A DNA stretch of 10,380 nucleotides from Promethearchaeota archaeon (lineage in GTDB: Archaea > Asgardarchaeota > Lokiarchaeia > Sigynarchaeales > SOKP01): NCBI GenBank assembly GCA_019057775.1, contig JAHLWT010000138.1:1-10380 (forward strand). The letters run 5' to 3'. The notes under the pieces were generated by a model, which made no database searches, was not told the DNA's origin, and worked only from the letters and a program-made list of their open reading frames with translations. Of this stretch, positions 1 to 6,736 are shown piece after piece. Every line of letters begins with the position of its first letter. Positions within the stretch are counted from its first letter, which is position 1. The translations under genes and the position numbers were made by a program.

Positions 1-81
1 GTACCATTGCTCCTCAGGAATAGTTTTCGGCTTGCCACGTTTACCCCATGAAATCTGAAAATTAAGGTTTTTTTTTATCAA
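1..81 (-). CDS. Possible 5' part of a leftward gene, truncated by the window edge
   Basis: On the minus strand an open frame runs from a stop at 87-85 to the window start. It contains no ATG; the only usual alternative start is a TTG at 81-79. The peptide is basic and reads like protein (it includes SWGKRGKPKTIPEEQW, faintly like an AT-hook), but about 27 residues cannot support a family call. It would begin just upstream of the tRNA promoter on the opposite strand. A run of nine A residues follows the TTG. Two plus-strand frames also end here (stops at 49-51 and 56-58), so this piece may instead be the tail of a rightward gene. I do not recognise it. Confidence 0.2.
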   Translation of the reverse strand, partial: MIKKNLNFQISWGKRGKPKTIPEEQWY

Positions 82-99
82 TTTTTAAAACTATGTTCT

Positions 100-107
100 T
101 ACTTTTG
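100..107 (+). promoter_or_regulatory. -7 promoter element of the tRNA-Gln gene
   Basis: TACTTTTG fits the Bacteroidetes -7 consensus TAnnTTTG and lies 12 bases before the mature tRNA start. I see no convincing -33 TTG at the expected distance of about 20 nt, so only the -7 element is called. Confidence 0.45.
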
Positions 108-118
108 CAAACCATAAT

Positions 119-191
119 TGCCCCGTGGTGTAATTGGCAACACGTCTGATTCTGGATCAGAAGAGCCCAGGTTCGAACCCTGGCGGGGCAA
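119..191 (+). tRNA. tRNA-Gln (anticodon CUG)
   Basis: A complete cloverleaf can be drawn by hand. The acceptor stem pairs 119-125 with 184-190, the D stem pairs 128-130 with 141-143, the anticodon stem pairs 145-149 with 157-161, and the T stem pairs 167-171 with 179-183 around TTCGAAC. The discriminator base is A191. The anticodon loop TTCTGGA places CTG at 152-154, which reads CAG glutamine codons. The CCA end is not encoded. An integrase gene follows on the same strand, so the 3' part of this gene is the likely integration target of the neighbouring element. Confidence 0.95.
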
Positions 192-215
192 CTTTTTGAT
201 AACCATAATTTTCAT

Positions 216-251
216 AACCGCTTAAAATCAATGAGTTTTAGGCGGTTTTTT
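216..251 (+). terminator. Rho-independent terminator of tRNA-Gln
   Basis: A 12-bp stem pairs AACCGCTTAAAA (216-227) with TTTTAGGCGGTT (236-247), with one T-G wobble and an 8-nt loop. It is followed by a run of T residues to 251. It sits 25 nt after the tRNA and closes that transcription unit. Confidence 0.85.
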
Positions 252-304
252 ATTCCTGCCTACTCAAAATTTTCGTGAATACTCCCCAAAAAGGTGGTAA
301 AATC

Positions 305-389
305 GAGACCTATTTTTAATTTTTTGGATTGGTCTCTCTCAACGCTGTAAGATTCTGATTATTTTGCAGTTTATTGCATGGTTTTGCAG
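305..389. repeat. Inverted and direct repeats between tRNA-Gln and the integrase gene
   Basis: GAGACC at 305-310 is the reverse complement of GGTCTC at 331-336 (20-nt spacer). TTTTGCAG occurs twice, at 362-369 and 382-389, exactly 20 bp apart (about two helical turns). This is where arm-type integrase sites or an autoregulatory operator would be expected. That role is inferred from position only. Confidence 0.35.
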
Positions 390-462
390 ACTAAAACGGT
401 ACAAAAATTGTGTAATTCTTTAAACATCCTGGTAGTAATTATTAACCCATAAAATATTCACA

Positions 463-1701
463 ATGGAAAATAAACTTGTTAACCATTTTTACCTTAAAAA
501 GGCAAAAGTCGATAAAGCTGGGAAGGCACCAGTATACTTAAGATTAACACTTAATGGCGAAAGGGTTGAGATGTCTGTGCATAAGAAAATTAAGCCTGAT
601 ATGTGGGATAAATCAGCTGAAAGGATTTCAGGACGAAGTGAATATGCAAGGACAATTAATGCTTATCTCACAAATCTCAGGAACAAAATAGATATATGTT
701 TCATTAAGCTCGATAATATTGGGGAAAGACTTTCTGTCCAACAATTGGTAAATGAGCTTAGCGGTAAAAGTGAAAACCAGATTACTCTTGTCGAAGCATT
801 TGAGAAGCACAATAAGCTTGTGGAAACAAAGGTGGGAATTGATTATTCTGCAATTACGCTGAAAAGATACAGATCATCCCTAAACAGTTTGAAAGAATTC
901 ATGGAAGCCCGGTACAATAAGTTGGATATAAAATTGGGTGATTTAAAACACGAATTTATTGTTGATTATGAGACCTATCTAAAGACTGAACGAAATCTGA
1001 AGCATAATTCGTCGACAAAAAGTATAAAGAATTTGTACAGAGTGATTAATATGTCTGTTACTAACGGCTGGTTGAACCTCAACCCTTTTAGAAATTTCTC
1101 TTGTAATTACAGGGAAAACTACCGTGAATGTCTTAACCAGGAGGAAATAGACATCTTATTCCAAAAAGAGTTTTCAATCAAAAGATTGGAGAAGGTACGG
1201 GATGTTTTTATTTTCCAGATTTACACAGGTTTTTCATATGGAGATGTTGAAAAGTTAACTCCAGATAATATCCAAACTGGTATTGATGGAGAGAAGTGGA
1301 TTACCATTTACAGAGGTAAAACTGGAGGAAGATCAAGCATACCTTTATTACCAAGGGCTATCGAAGTCATAAATAAGTACAAGGACGATCCAGGATGTTT
1401 AGTAAAAGGGAAGTTATTACCTGTAACCAGTAACCAGAAGATGAATGGATATTTGAAGGAAATTGCTGATATATGTGATATTAAAAAGAATCTTACCACA
1501 CATTTAGCCCGTCATACATTTGCAACAACGATTACTCTAACAAATGGTGTACCAATTGAAACTGTAAGTAAAATGCTCGGGCATAAGAGTCTGAGAACTA
1601 CCCAAATTTATTCAAAGGTAGTTGACACTAAAATTTCTATTGATATGCAGAAACTTAAACAAAAAATTAAAGACCACCACAATACAAAAAAAACAGGATA
1701 A
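463..1701 (+). CDS. Tyrosine recombinase (integrase) of the Bacteroidetes mobile-element type
   Basis: This 412-aa protein matches the usual length and layout of integrases from Bacteroides conjugative and mobilizable transposons. It has an N-terminal arm-binding domain at about residues 8-90, a core-binding SAM-like domain at about 105-210, and a catalytic domain at about 225-400. Visible catalytic residues are K286 in the beta-hairpin, H347-L-A-R350, H374 (in GHKSL) and the nucleophile Y383 (in TTQIYSKV). The first catalytic arginine is absent: the motif reads TGFSYGDV, with S258 in that place, as in IntDOT of CTnDOT from memory. R246, 12 residues earlier, may compensate. The ATG at 463 is the only good start and has the A-rich upstream context usual in Bacteroidetes. 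It would excise and insert the element at the tRNA-Gln gene just upstream. Call is very sure; the att site is inferred. Confidence 0.96.
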   Translation: MENKLVNHFYLKKAKVDKAGKAPVYLRLTLNGERVEMSVHKKIKPDMWDKSAERISGRSEYARTINAYLTNLRNKIDICFIKLDNIGERLSVQQLVNELSGKSENQITLVEAFEKHNKLVETKVGIDYSAITLKRYRSSLNSLKEFMEARYNKLDIKLGDLKHEFIVDYETYLKTERNLKHNSSTKSIKNLYRVINMSVTNGWLNLNPFRNFSCNYRENYRECLNQEEIDILFQKEFSIKRLEKVRDVFIFQIYTGFSYGDVEKLTPDNIQTGIDGEKWITIYRGKTGGRSSIPLLPRAIEVINKYKDDPGCLVKGKLLPVTSNQKMNGYLKEIADICDIKKNLTTHLARHTFATTITLTNGVPIETVSKMLGHKSLRTTQIYSKVVDTKISIDMQKLKQKIKDHHNTKKTG

Positions 1702-1768
1702 GAAATACTTTTTATTATTTATAATATTTTAAGTTATTTTGACCTATGAAATCTTGTAAAAGTTATAT

Positions 1769-2533
1769 ATGATGGAAACAACATCAATTGGAGAATTTAT
1801 TAAGGAGCTATTAAAATGTGATTTAACAAATCCTAAAGTTGAATGTCTTGGAGAAGATCCTAATCCTTACTATGTCTTTGACTTTAATGGTCACACATCT
1901 TTAGATGAATACGAAGGATTTATAGATAAAATTAAATTCAACACTATTAACGAGATCATAGATAATATTATCGACTCAAAGTTAAACAAGGAGCTGATTT
2001 TATATTTCACTGGAATTCTCAACCGATTACAGGTTATACGAAAGAAGTTTGTTAAAAAAACATTAAGCTCGATACAGGTTTATTACAGAAGAAATGATTT
2101 TAAATGGCCTAAAAAATTCTCAGATAAAGAACTGAGGAATTATTTTATTGTATCCGAGTTTCTTAAATTACAATACCACGCTATAAATGAAATAATTACT
2201 TTTCTAAATACATACTTAGATCTTTATACCAAATTATTTAGTAATTATATTGAAAAAGAAGATATAGAGCAGAGAACAAAACTTAAATGGTTAGGATCTC
2301 CTTCTCAGTTTGGCTATTTATTTCAGACGTTAGTTCAACAGGGCTTTATTGAGCATCCAAAGGGAAAAGGTAAAATTGACTCAATCTCAAAATTTTCTAA
2401 CATCGTAATTGAACTATTCGACATTAATACTACTACTGGAACTTTGGAAAAAGAATTAAATCCAAGATGGAATTCTCTCACCCCAGCGAATAAAGGAGAT
2501 TTCACAATACCTCCTATGAAAGATTTAAGCTAA
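1769..2533 (+). CDS. RteC-like mobile-element protein
   Basis: This 254-aa protein starts at ATG 1769 or the adjacent ATG 1772. It resembles the RteC family of Bacteroides conjugative transposons, in which RteC activates excision genes. The similarity is by eye. It rests on a helix-rich middle (ELILYFTGILNRLQVIRKKF, about 75-94) and a C-terminal block opening KLKWLGSPSQFGYLFQTLV (171-189), the position of the conserved 'LKW.G' motif of the family. The last 30 residues (NPRWNSLTP to FTIPPM) are more like uncharacterised Bacteroidetes proteins found beside integrases. There is no signal peptide or membrane segment. It follows the integrase after 67 AT-rich bases with no terminator between them, so co-transcription is possible. 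A regulatory role in excision or transfer is inference. It may be a distinct family sharing only the C-terminal domain. Confidence 0.6.
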   Translation: MMETTSIGEFIKELLKCDLTNPKVECLGEDPNPYYVFDFNGHTSLDEYEGFIDKIKFNTINEIIDNIIDSKLNKELILYFTGILNRLQVIRKKFVKKTLSSIQVYYRRNDFKWPKKFSDKELRNYFIVSEFLKLQYHAINEIITFLNTYLDLYTKLFSNYIEKEDIEQRTKLKWLGSPSQFGYLFQTLVQQGFIEHPKGKGKIDSISKFSNIVIELFDINTTTGTLEKELNPRWNSLTPANKGDFTIPPMKDLS

Positions 2534-2590
2534 CTCCCTTTTCCACTATTCCAATCGTAATCTAGGATAATTATTTACTTACCAACTTGT

Positions 2591-2615
2591 ACTTTCGCGA
2601 AAGTCATCCGAAAGT
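2591..2615. promoter_or_regulatory. Palindromic operator-like site upstream of the HTH genes
   Basis: ACTTTCGCGAAAGT (2591-2604) is a perfect 14-bp palindrome. It is followed by a third half-site, CGAAAGT (2609-2615), a direct repeat of the right half (2598-2604) at 11 bp. The cluster lies about 16 bp before the putative -33 element, as a repressor or activator site would. Binding by one of the downstream HTH proteins is inference. An iteron-like replication site is the alternative. Confidence 0.5.
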
Positions 2616-2630
2616 TAAATGTCTGATATA

Positions 2631-2663
2631 TTGACGTTTAATCAATATTTTTACTTACCTTTG
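2631..2663 (+). promoter_or_regulatory. Promoter of the HTH-HTH-helicase operon
   Basis: The -33 element TTG (2631-2633) and the -7 element TACCTTTG (2656-2663) match the Bacteroidetes consensus. The 22-nt spacer is slightly long. It lies about 40 nt before the ATG at 2703 and suggests that the genes at 2703-4819 form a unit separate from the integrase. Confidence 0.6.
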
Positions 2664-2702
2664 TATTAATTAATATTATTATTTATTTAAAATAGTTGTT
2701 TG

Positions 2703-2987
2703 ATGGAATTAAATCAAATTGTAACGGTAAACCATCTCTCTGAATTTAAGGAGAGACTGATGGAAGATTTAAAACAATTATTAAAAAAGGATGAAATTAA
2801 AAAACAATGGTTAAAATCTTCAGATGCTAGGAAACTAATGGGTGGTATTTCTGCCGCAAAATTACAATCCTTAAGGATTGGGGGACATATTCCTGCTAGT
2901 AATATTGATGGAATGTGGTTGTACAAGTATGAGGATATTATGGATTTCCTCGAGAGTAATAAAACAAATAGGAAGGAGGATTTGTAA
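2703..2987 (+). CDS. Small helix-turn-helix DNA-binding protein (first of a pair)
   Basis: The protein has 94 aa from ATG 2703; a TTG three bases earlier is a less likely start. The N-terminal half (residues 10-35) is charged and helical. The C-terminal half looks like the HTH_17/excisionase-type winged helix seen in Bacteroidetes elements: WLKSSDARKLMG (36-47), a recognition stretch ISAAKLQSLRIGGHIPAS (49-66), and a wing GMWLYKYEDIMDFL (70-83). Proteins of this kind lie between integrase and primase genes and act in excision or as regulators. Its TAA (2985-2987) overlaps the next ATG by one base, so the two HTH proteins are translationally coupled. Whether it is the excisionase cannot be told from sequence. 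Confidence 0.82.
   Translation: MELNQIVTVNHLSEFKERLMEDLKQLLKKDEIKKQWLKSSDARKLMGGISAAKLQSLRIGGHIPASNIDGMWLYKYEDIMDFLESNKTNRKEDL
2974..2979 (+). promoter_or_regulatory. Strong Shine-Dalgarno site for the second HTH gene
   Basis: AGGAGG lies 7 nt before the ATG at 2987, inside the end of the preceding gene. Such strong sites are uncommon in Bacteroidetes. Together with the TAATG overlap it supports both the start choice and coupled translation. Confidence 0.65.
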
Positions 2988-3265
2988 TGGACGAATATTT
3001 GTTGAATTGTAAAATTCGACCGATTGAAAAGGGGCAAGAGGAGATTAAGATTCAGCTTAACCAGTTGCTCAAATTAATGAAACCCGAGAACGACCTGTGG
3101 GACAATTCTGACATGATGAGGAATTGGAAGGTATCTGAACGTTTACTTGCTGATTGGCGTTCTAAAAAGCTGATTGGTTATGTAAAGGTAAATGGTAAGA
3201 TATGGTATACCAAGGAAGCGAGAGAGGGGTTTTTAAACACATTTTTTATAAAACCTGAAAAATAG
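2987..3265 (+). CDS. Small helix-turn-helix DNA-binding protein (second of a pair)
   Basis: This 92-aa protein has the same plan as its upstream neighbour. A helical N-terminal region (about 12-32) leads to an HTH: DLWDNSDMMRNWKVSERLLADW (36-57), the turn RSKKLIGYVKVNG, and the wing KIWYTKEAREGFL (71-83). Its DNA-reading segment differs from that of the first protein, so the two may read different half-sites or form a heterodimer. It starts on the A of the previous stop codon, behind a strong AGGAGG. Fifteen bases after its TAG the helicase gene begins. A role as excisionase or as regulator of the element is inferred from position. The palindromic site at 2591-2615 is a natural candidate target for either protein. 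Confidence 0.8.
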   Translation: MDEYLLNCKIRPIEKGQEEIKIQLNQLLKLMKPENDLWDNSDMMRNWKVSERLLADWRSKKLIGYVKVNGKIWYTKEAREGFLNTFFIKPEK

Positions 3266-3280
3266 TAGGAGATAAAAATC

Positions 3281-4819
3281 ATGAATGTTAAGGAAAGACC
3301 TCAGAGTGGAATACCCCATAATAGGGGCTCCTATCATCATCAGAAAAATTTTACCCAGGGAGAAAAAACACTTGAACATGGGAAATTTAAACAAAAGCCC
3401 AGATTTTGGAAAGTTAGAAACGGTAATAAGGTTAACATTTCTCCTGGTCGATTTTTTGAATACCTTGAGTTTCACGGAATAAGAAAGTACTATCTTGATA
3501 AAAGAAGAAGGGATAAAGAAGCAATTTTAATAAAGTTGACAAATAACCGTGCTTTCCCAATTACTATTGACTATTTAAGTGGGCGTATAATAACTGATCT
3601 TAAAAACCAAAATGTTTCATGGCAAGTTATTGATGCAGTTTACCAGAAACTAGATAGTCTTTTATCCAAAATTAAAGTTTCAACTTTATCAAGTTTTGAT
3701 GGTAAATTCTTCACGGATACAAAGAATAAGGCATTCTTCTTTTTCAAAAATGGCGGATATAAAGTAACAAAAGAAGGAATTGACATAATAGATTATAATG
3801 ACTTGAATGAATGTATATGGCAATCCCAAGTTATTGACCATGAAATCGATTTAAAGAGTTTTGAGGAAGTTAAAGAAAAAGCAATATTTTACAAATTCTA
3901 TACAGACATAACAAGGATAGAAGGAGATTCAGAGTGGTCAGAGAAGCGATTTAACCATTTGTTTAGCATAAACGGGTTCTTATTGCACAGCTATAAGGAC
4001 CAATCACGTCCAGCGGCAGTAATATTGCAGGATGCTGATAATACAGAAAATCCTAATGGTGGTACAGGTAAAAGTTTAATTGGGTATTCCCTCGGAAAAT
4101 TAAGAAAGCTTACACCTGAAGATGGAAAAAATTTCTCCTGGTCTTCAAGGTTTTTGTTTCAACAAGTCGAGCCAGACACTAAAATCCTGTTAATCGACGA
4201 TGTCGGAAATAACTTTAAAATTGAGAAACTATTCCCTGCTATAAGTGAAGGTATTACGGTTGAAAAAAAATATCAAGATAGATATACAATACCTTTTCAT
4301 AAATCACCCAAAATACTTATTACTACAAATTATGCACTCAGGGGTGTTGGCAGTTCTTATGCAAGAAGGATGTATGAATTTGAGCTATCAAATTACTTCA
4401 GCGATAAATATACTCCCATAGAAGAATACGGTCACATGTTTTTTTATGATTGGAACAAAGAACAATGGGATTTGTTTTACTCGTTGATGATATATGCTTG
4501 CCAATTCTACCTGAAAAATGGAATAGTTGAATCAATGCCTGTTAATATCGAATACAATAAGTTGGTTGCTGAAACCTCTCCCGAATTCGTTGACTATGTC
4601 ATGAATAATATCAAATTGGACATCAAGTATCACAAAACTGAAAAATTTAATGAATTCCAGGATATATATCCAGATTATAAATTCATGAAACAGAATACTT
4701 TTACAAAATGGTTAAAGATATATGCACAACTTAAAAATTTAGATTGGAATGACCTGCTCCATAGTGGGTATGATTACTACTTCCTGCTAACAAAAAAATC
4801 ACAAAATACCCTATTTTAA
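3281..4819 (+). CDS. Superfamily-3-type helicase (primase-helicase family) of a mobile element
   Basis: This 512-aa protein carries an SF3/AAA+ ATPase core in its C-terminal half. The Walker A motif is NGGTGKS (259-265), with K264 and S265. Walker B is ILLIDDV, with D306 and D307. A sensor/motif C segment ILITTNY has N350. An arginine-finger segment SYARRMYEFEL has R362 and R363. The layout fits the DUF5906-like primase-helicase proteins found downstream of integrase and HTH genes in Bacteroidetes elements, where they unwind DNA to replicate the excised form. The N-terminal 190 residues show no metal-binding motifs of an archaeo-eukaryotic or TOPRIM primase, so priming activity is not supported. 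The ATG at 3281 follows AGGAG (3267-3271) with a 9-nt gap and 15 nt after the second HTH gene, so it belongs to that operon. Confidence 0.9.
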   Translation: MNVKERPQSGIPHNRGSYHHQKNFTQGEKTLEHGKFKQKPRFWKVRNGNKVNISPGRFFEYLEFHGIRKYYLDKRRRDKEAILIKLTNNRAFPITIDYLSGRIITDLKNQNVSWQVIDAVYQKLDSLLSKIKVSTLSSFDGKFFTDTKNKAFFFFKNGGYKVTKEGIDIIDYNDLNECIWQSQVIDHEIDLKSFEEVKEKAIFYKFYTDITRIEGDSEWSEKRFNHLFSINGFLLHSYKDQSRPAAVILQDADNTENPNGGTGKSLIGYSLGKLRKLTPEDGKNFSWSSRFLFQQVEPDTKILLIDDVGNNFKIEKLFPAISEGITVEKKYQDRYTIPFHKSPKILITTNYALRGVGSSYARRMYEFELSNYFSDKYTPIEEYGHMFFYDWNKEQWDLFYSLMIYACQFYLKNGIVESMPVNIEYNKLVAETSPEFVDYVMNNIKLDIKYHKTEKFNEFQDIYPDYKFMKQNTFTKWLKIYAQLKNLDWNDLLHSGYDYYFLLTKKSQNTLF

Positions 4820-4836
4820 CCAATACTTTACCCAGT

Positions 4837-5017
4837 CCAATCCTTCTAATAATGAGGGATTGGGGATTTGGGGAAAAGTTATAGTACTTTTACTTGTTAT
4901 ATATTATACTTTTTAACGAAACTTATTAAAAACTATTTCACCATTTACCCAAACACTGATTATACCTGGGTTTGATGCGGGTTTTTTGTGGGCAAACACG
5001 GGTAAAAGGGGTAAATG
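4837..5017. repeat. Repeat-rich region with inverted repeats and G-runs after the helicase gene
   Basis: CCAATCC (4837-4843) pairs with GGATTGG (4857-4863), and GGG/GGGG runs extend to 4870. CATTTACCC (4942-4950) is the perfect reverse complement of GGGTAAATG (5009-5017). Between the latter arms lie CAAAC/GTTTG short inverted repeats (4950-4954 with 4970-4974, or alternatively 4970-4974 with 4993-4997). Four G-runs fall at 4979-4981, 4990-4992, 5000-5002 and 5008-5011. The first hairpin has no T-tract on either side, so it is not an ordinary terminator. Position and repeats would suit a replication or transfer origin, or a structured RNA. No reading frame with a start explains it. Confidence 0.45.
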
Positions 5018-5255
5018 TTACAGTAGAAAAATTTGAATAACTCCCATTGGAATATTTTCTCGTTCGTACGTGGTTGTCAAAACGCCTACCGAAACGATAG
5101 AATTCCAGCTTTATTAATTCTCACAAATAAATAAACATAGCTTAATCTTAATTTCTCCTGTGAAGGACTTTCAGTAAAGGAATAACTATCCTTACTATTA
5201 TAATTTAATTGCGAATGCTATAAACTGTTGACTAATCTTGAACCAAAAAGAAAAA

Positions 5256-5287
5256 CCCGACTCTCATCCAAGGGCCGGGCTTTTTTT
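5256..5287. terminator. Bidirectional terminator between converging transcription units
   Basis: CCCG-A-CTC (5256-5263) pairs with GGG-C-CGGG (5272-5279), with one A/C mismatch and a T-G wobble. T5281-T5287 follow on the plus strand, and A5251-A5255 give a U-run on the minus strand. It can end the leftward 5370-5786 gene and rightward readthrough from the helicase operon. Confidence 0.75.
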
Positions 5288-5369
5288 ATCAAACCACAAC
5301 TTAACTTCGTTCCGCACATGTACCCGCTTTTTGTGTGCTATTTTAATGTTTGTGATAATCAATAAAATT

Positions 5370-5786
5370 CTACTGTATCAACCAGTCAGTGTATTTTGTT
5401 GAGGTATATGTTCCCAATTTTTCTAATTCCTCATTTACGGGATTTAGTTTTTCCTGAATAGCTTTTGCTAATTCAGTTATACTTCCATCTTCATTAAGGT
5501 ATTTGCCCCGATGCTCCTCTGATTTTATGACATGGATAAAACCAATACTATTTTCATTTTCACCTCTAATTCCTTTTACTAAATATACCTTCCAGTCTGG
5601 AGAGTGTTTTTCACCCTCTGGCATTACCTTACTAATATAGAATTCCTTCCATTGCTCCATAGTAACACCAGGTTTTAGATCAACTGTTAATACATGAATG
5701 CCAATTAGGTTTCCTTTTTGTAGTGATTGTCCAAAAGCGGTTCCTGCCACTAAGATCAGAGCTGCTGTTAAAATTAGTTTTTTCAT
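5370..5786 (-). CDS. Small exported protein of unknown function
   Basis: The 138-aa product begins with a clear Sec signal peptide: MKK, a hydrophobic core LILTAALILVAGT, and cleavage predicted after AFG19 before Q20. The mature part, about 119 residues, alternates predicted strands and helices (GIHVLTVDLKPGVTMEQW, then WKVYLVKGIRGENENSIGFI) and ends in KYTDWLIQ. The pattern recalls small Bacteroidetes exported proteins with a ferredoxin-like (dimeric alpha-beta barrel) feel. That fold is a guess and no catalytic motif is visible. It would be periplasmic because no lipobox is present. Its terminator is at 5256-5287. No convincing TAnnTTTG promoter was seen in the 260 bases upstream. A terminator separates it from the TonB-type gene, so the two are independent units. 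Confidence 0.8.
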   Translation of the reverse strand: MKKLILTAALILVAGTAFGQSLQKGNLIGIHVLTVDLKPGVTMEQWKEFYISKVMPEGEKHSPDWKVYLVKGIRGENENSIGFIHVIKSEEHRGKYLNEDGSITELAKAIQEKLNPVNEELEKLGTYTSTKYTDWLIQ

Positions 5787-6049
5787 GATTACATAGGGTT
5801 TAAATTAGTTAATAATAAAAGTTAAATATTAAAGATTTATAAAATGGTACACAACGATTTTGGCTAAGTGCATGTCGGCTTTGATACGACCTACTATTTT
5901 AATTTAATCGCAATTTCATTAATTACTTAAGCCTTGCTTTATCAAAGTGTACAAAAAAAAGCTGCTCGGTGAGGACAGCCTTGAAATCAAAAAGGATTAT
6001 ATTTTATCTCACCAGTGCCGTGTCTTTTATGCAACGAACCAATATTTGC
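5787..6049. other. Intergenic region between the two leftward envelope genes
   Basis: It holds the terminator of the upstream TonB-type gene (5953-5979) and presumably the promoter of the exported-protein gene, which I could not place. A short inverted repeat GTCG...CGAC occurs at about 5874-5890. No gene is seen. Confidence 0.4.
5953..5979 (-). terminator. Terminator of the TonB_C-domain gene
   Basis: Read leftward, GCTG-TC-CTC pairs with GAGCAGC (5971-5979 with 5961-5967; loop 5968-5970, two-base bulge at 5974-5975). Eight U residues follow (A5953-A5960 on the plus strand). Confidence 0.75.
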
Positions 6050-6712
6050 CTACCTTCCATATTTTTTTATCTTTAGAAAATTCTTTCTAAATATTAAAAA
6101 GCATAATAGTATTATTGTAATTAACACACAACCAAAGAGTGACGAAAAAAATGATTGTAATTTAAATGCAATCGGGATTGTATAAGATACTCTTACTGGT
6201 TTACCTCTTTGTTTCCCCGGAGTCCATTTTGGAGAAGACTTCACTACCCTGATTGCTTCAGCATCAAGAGCAGGATCAACTCCACGGCTAATTGTAACAT
6301 TACCCATCTTACCGTCAGGCTCAATAACAAACATAATATACACTCGTCCACTGATATTATTTTCTGCGGCAATTTCAGGATACTTCAAATTTTTTGCTAC
6401 CCACTTTTGAAAATTGTTTATACTTCCACCTTTAAAACTTGGCATTTCATCTACAACGTAAAAAACTTCCTTTTCTTCATTATCTTGAGTATCAAATCCA
6501 CTTTTGGATAAGCCTGAGCTTGTTGTATCATCGGAAGGACTTAATTTAACACCTGCTCCCAGGATAGGTTCACTGGTTGAAGCATTGGTTACTACACCTG
6601 TAAGGTCGCCGGGTAGGATAACTTCCTCTCTTTTACAAAAAAACAGGGAAATACAAATAATGCTAAAAACACAAATCCCAATGAATTGAGGTTTAACTCT
6701 ACTTATTTTCAT
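6050..6712 (-). CDS. TonB C-terminal-domain protein with an extra C-terminal membrane segment
   Basis: The 220-aa protein starts with a hydrophobic segment (residues 9-25) ending at C26. This is a signal anchor or a poor lipobox (LFFC). A shortened carboxypeptidase-regulatory-like motif follows (LTGVVTNASTSEPILGAGV, 37-55). The TonB C-terminal domain is at about 88-185: FKGG (93-96), W104, LKYPEIAAENNISGRVYIMF (109-128), PDGK (132-135), the segment DPALDAEAIRVVKSSPKWTPGK (146-167) and IPIAFKL. Such domains contact the TonB box of outer-membrane receptors or occur as stand-alone envelope proteins. Unusually, a second hydrophobic stretch (188-208) and a basic tail (RKNFLKIKKYGR) follow the domain. 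TonB itself has only an N-terminal anchor. Two anchors would leave the TonB_C domain as a periplasmic loop with both ends in the membrane. It has its own promoter and terminator. Confidence 0.85.
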   Translation of the reverse strand: MKISRVKPQFIGICVFSIICISLFFCKREEVILPGDLTGVVTNASTSEPILGAGVKLSPSDDTTSSGLSKSGFDTQDNEEKEVFYVVDEMPSFKGGSINNFQKWVAKNLKYPEIAAENNISGRVYIMFVIEPDGKMGNVTISRGVDPALDAEAIRVVKSSPKWTPGKQRGKPVRVSYTIPIAFKLQSFFSSLFGCVLITIILLCFLIFRKNFLKIKKYGR

Positions 6713-6736
6713 AGTCCTCTTAATGTCTTGAAAGTG

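Larger units (their letters stand above)
4820..5369. other. Gene-free region after the helicase operon
   Basis: Besides the repeats at 4837-5017 and the terminator at 5256-5287, the stretch has an imperfect hairpin at 5173-5196 (AGTAAAGGA with TCCTTACT, one bulged A). Only short frames are open and none has a credible start. 5018-5172 is featureless AT-rich sequence to my reading. The right boundary of a compact element could lie here, but I found no copy of the tRNA 3' end. Confidence 0.5.

Noticed and set aside
4942..5035. Frame reading through the repeat region (ending TGKRGKCYSRKI) as a missing end of the helicase
   Set aside because: No start codon, several stops between it and the helicase, and the helicase already contains all its motifs.
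6209..6689. Plus-strand open frames of 100 and 61 codons
   Set aside because: Antisense to the TonB_C gene, whose domain motifs and promoter support the minus strand.
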